Under the pieces are notes generated by a model. That model was not told the origin of the DNA, did no database searches, and saw only the letters and a list, made by a program, of their open reading frames with translations. Source: Actinomycetota bacterium (lineage in GTDB: Bacteria; Actinomycetota; Geothermincolia; Fen-727; JAQURN01). From it: a DNA stretch of 7,014 bases. Where the stretch lies: contig JAQURN010000067.1 in the NCBI GenBank assembly GCA_028715585.1, positions 1 to 7,014 of the forward strand, given 5' to 3'. Both the position numbers and the translations under genes were made by a program. Within the stretch, counting starts at the first letter, position 1; each line of letters begins with the position of its first letter. This document shows positions 5,474 through 7,014 of the stretch, piece after piece.

Positions 5474-6499
5474 TTGCTCGAAAGATATTTTTCGGTACTT
5501 GAAAAGGAAAAGCCCGCGCTTCACTGGATTGCCCGCTGTTTGGAAGTTGAAGCGGACAGCCCCTCCACACTCGAACAAGAGCGGCTAGCTAAATTGAACC
5601 GCGAGGGTTCAAGACGGGTAAGGGAGCTTTCCCTTGCGCCTCCGCGCAAAGAGGAGGAGCCATCCGGCAAAACAAGCCTCCTCGATGTAAAAATAGAACT
5701 TTCGAAGCGCATCCTCTCGCACTGCTCTTTTTGTGAAAGGAAATGCGGAACGGATAGAACAAGAGGCGAGCTAGGATATTGCGGCGTTGGACGCAACTCT
5801 CGCTACAGCTCCCAGTTTCTGCACATGGGAGAAGAAATCGAGCTAGTTCCAAGCCACACCATCTTCTTTTCAGGCTGTAATTTCAGGTGCGTCTATTGCC
5901 AGAATTGGGATATCGCGGCGCATCCTGAATCCGGGCAAATAGCCAAAGCGGCTGAGATTGCGGTAATTCTCCAAGAGGGGATTCTTCAAGGCTCCAGGAA
6001 CGCGAATTTCGTGGGAGGAGAGCCAACTCCAAATCTTCACACAATCCTCGAAACCATAAATCTCCTTGGGAAAGCGGGGGAATTTCTTCCACTGGTATGG
6101 AACTCGAATATGTACATGTCAAAAGAAACCATGGAGATACTGGATGGGGTAGTTGATGTCTATTTAGGGGATTTCAGGTACGGCAACAATCGCTGCGCGG
6201 AAGAGCTTTCAGACGTGAAGGAATACTTTGAAATCGTCTCCAGAAATTTTCTCAGGGCTTATCAGACTTCGGAGGTAATGCTTCGCCACCTGGTGTTGCC
6301 TGGGCACATAGACTGTTGCACGGAGCCAATAATGAGGTGGGTAAGCGAGAATATTCCCGAGGTTTACTTCAACCTCATGTTCCAATACCGCCCAGATTAC
6401 AGGGCATCTCTTTATCCCTCCATCAACAGGAGGCTTTCCCAAAAGGAAAGAGATGCCGCCCTCTCCCTTGCTCGAGAGTACGGGATAAGAATTTCGTGA
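5474..6499 (+). CDS. Radical SAM protein of the PflX-like group (COG1313 type)
   Basis: A 341-residue cytoplasmic iron-sulfur enzyme predicted to cleave S-adenosylmethionine. The radical SAM motif CNFRCVYC puts cysteines at 135, 139 and 142, within a typical FFSGCNFRCVYCQNW segment; GGEPTP (181-186) is the SAM-binding GGE region. Before the core is an additional cysteine group, CSFCERKC...GYC (84, 87, 91, 103). This arrangement marks the PflX-like proteins related to pyruvate formate-lyase activating enzymes; their substrate is unknown. The first 75 residues are a charged, mostly helical region. TTG at 5474 is used because AGGAGA lies just upstream and no in-frame ATG precedes the conserved cysteines closely. 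It is transcribed divergently from trxB, sharing a 167-base intergenic region, so common redox regulation is possible. No glycyl radical enzyme is visible here. Confidence 0.88.
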   Translation: MLERYFSVLEKEKPALHWIARCLEVEADSPSTLEQERLAKLNREGSRRVRELSLAPPRKEEEPSGKTSLLDVKIELSKRILSHCSFCERKCGTDRTRGELGYCGVGRNSRYSSQFLHMGEEIELVPSHTIFFSGCNFRCVYCQNWDIAAHPESGQIAKAAEIAVILQEGILQGSRNANFVGGEPTPNLHTILETINLLGKAGEFLPLVWNSNMYMSKETMEILDGVVDVYLGDFRYGNNRCAEELSDVKEYFEIVSRNFLRAYQTSEVMLRHLVLPGHIDCCTEPIMRWVSENIPEVYFNLMFQYRPDYRASLYPSINRRLSQKERDAALSLAREYGIRIS

Positions 6500-6502
6500 A
6501 AA

Positions 6503-6931
6503 CTACTGAACATCGTTACGCTTCTCGCTTGGAGTTGTGGGTTGGCGCTCCTTCTTTTCACCAGGGATTTCTGTCGTGTCTGGATTTATCTCGACCTTTG
6601 CCCTTTTAGCGCCCATCTCACAGAACAACTCCGCTACTTCATCCACTTTGGTAAGAGGGTTGACGTTCCTTTTCTTGAGCTCCGCCTTTGGAACCCGCAC
6701 TCCCACGTAAACATATTGGGAGTTCTCCACAACCTCCGCTATCTTGCGACTTGCCTTGAAGCCTGAAAGATACTGAACGAGCATCAGAACGAATACCAAA
6801 AGGGCTACTAGTAAAATGCTCCCGAGATAGACGGGAAGGCTTACCTTGATGGGTCCCTTCCTCCTTCTCTCCTCTGGAGCAGGGTAGCGCCCCCTCCCCT
6901 CCTGGGGATTCCTATCAGAAACCTCGTCCAT
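6503..6931 (-). CDS. Hypothetical single-pass membrane protein
   Basis: 142 residues; not recognised. A charged, Pro/Arg-rich N-terminus (ending ERRRKGP) is followed by one strong membrane helix at about 31-55. Then comes a small domain (about 60-120) with strands and helices (QYVYVGVRVPKAEL, VDEVAELFCEMG, AKVEINP). The tail from about 120 is Lys/Glu/Pro-rich and probably disordered. Positive charges before the helix suggest the N-terminus is inside and the domain outside the membrane. ATG at 6931 has AAAGGAGGA at ideal spacing, so the start is secure. The stop is 3 bases from the end of the radical SAM gene, which converges on it. A single cysteine (104) is present. Function cannot be assigned. 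Confidence 0.8.
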   Translation of the reverse strand: MDEVSDRNPQEGRGRYPAPEERRRKGPIKVSLPVYLGSILLVALLVFVLMLVQYLSGFKASRKIAEVVENSQYVYVGVRVPKAELKKRNVNPLTKVDEVAELFCEMGAKRAKVEINPDTTEIPGEKKERQPTTPSEKRNDVQ

Positions 6932-7014
6932 GACTCCTCCTTTAAGCTCCCTCTAAGCTTCGCGTACTATGTTCGTGTTGAATAGTTGAGAATTGTCCCT
7001 AGGGGGCATGTGCT

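Noticed and set aside
5307..5570. N-terminal extension of thioredoxin reductase to 5570
   Set aside because: The stretch covers the promoter region and the start of the divergent gene; FAD-binding proteins of this family begin about 10 residues before GGGPAG.
6997..7004. Palindrome CCCTAGGG near the right edge
   Set aside because: Eight bases of perfect symmetry occur by chance; 6932-7014 shows no convincing promoter or other signal.

Overview
The window looks bacterial, probably from an anaerobe. The evidence is strong Shine-Dalgarno sequences, sigma-70-like promoter boxes, compact overlapping operons, and a gene set for nickel uptake, a CooT-like nickel protein, thioredoxin reductase and a PflX-like radical SAM enzyme. 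DUF3842 and CooT-like proteins are, from general knowledge, common in anaerobic Firmicutes and related lineages. The sequence alone does not fix the taxon. Base composition looks moderate. Non-ATG starts are frequent: GTG, TTG twice, and an apparent CTG.

Layout from left to right. At 1-668 (minus) lies the 5' part of a secreted protein with a plausible His/Cys caspase-like (clan CD) arrangement; it runs off the left edge. Bases 669-937 are non-coding, with a strong 12-bp imperfect inverted repeat and a short broken reading frame. Bases 938-3477 (minus) hold a four-gene ECF-type nickel/cobalt uptake operon in the order nikM, nikN (PDGLE), cbiQ/nikQ, cbiO/nikO. Upstream is a good promoter (3652-3680) and a roughly 165-nt leader. 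The leader contains a very clear intrinsic terminator (3538-3592) overlapped by alternative pairings, so the operon is probably controlled by transcription attenuation.

Next comes a tightly overlapping minus-strand trio, trxB - DUF3842 - cooT-like (5306 down to 3729), read towards the nickel operon. The CooT-like protein keeps the N-terminal Met-Cys of nickel-binding CooT, so trio and transporter may form one nickel-handling neighbourhood. Divergent from trxB is a PflX-like radical SAM gene (5474-6499, plus). It converges, with a 3-base gap, on a small single-pass membrane protein gene of unknown function (6503-6931, minus).

The most interesting item is the nickel-operon leader. It carries a terminator, mutually exclusive pairings and a near-duplicate sequence block, and it matches no riboswitch class I could recognise. 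The secreted caspase-like fragment is second.
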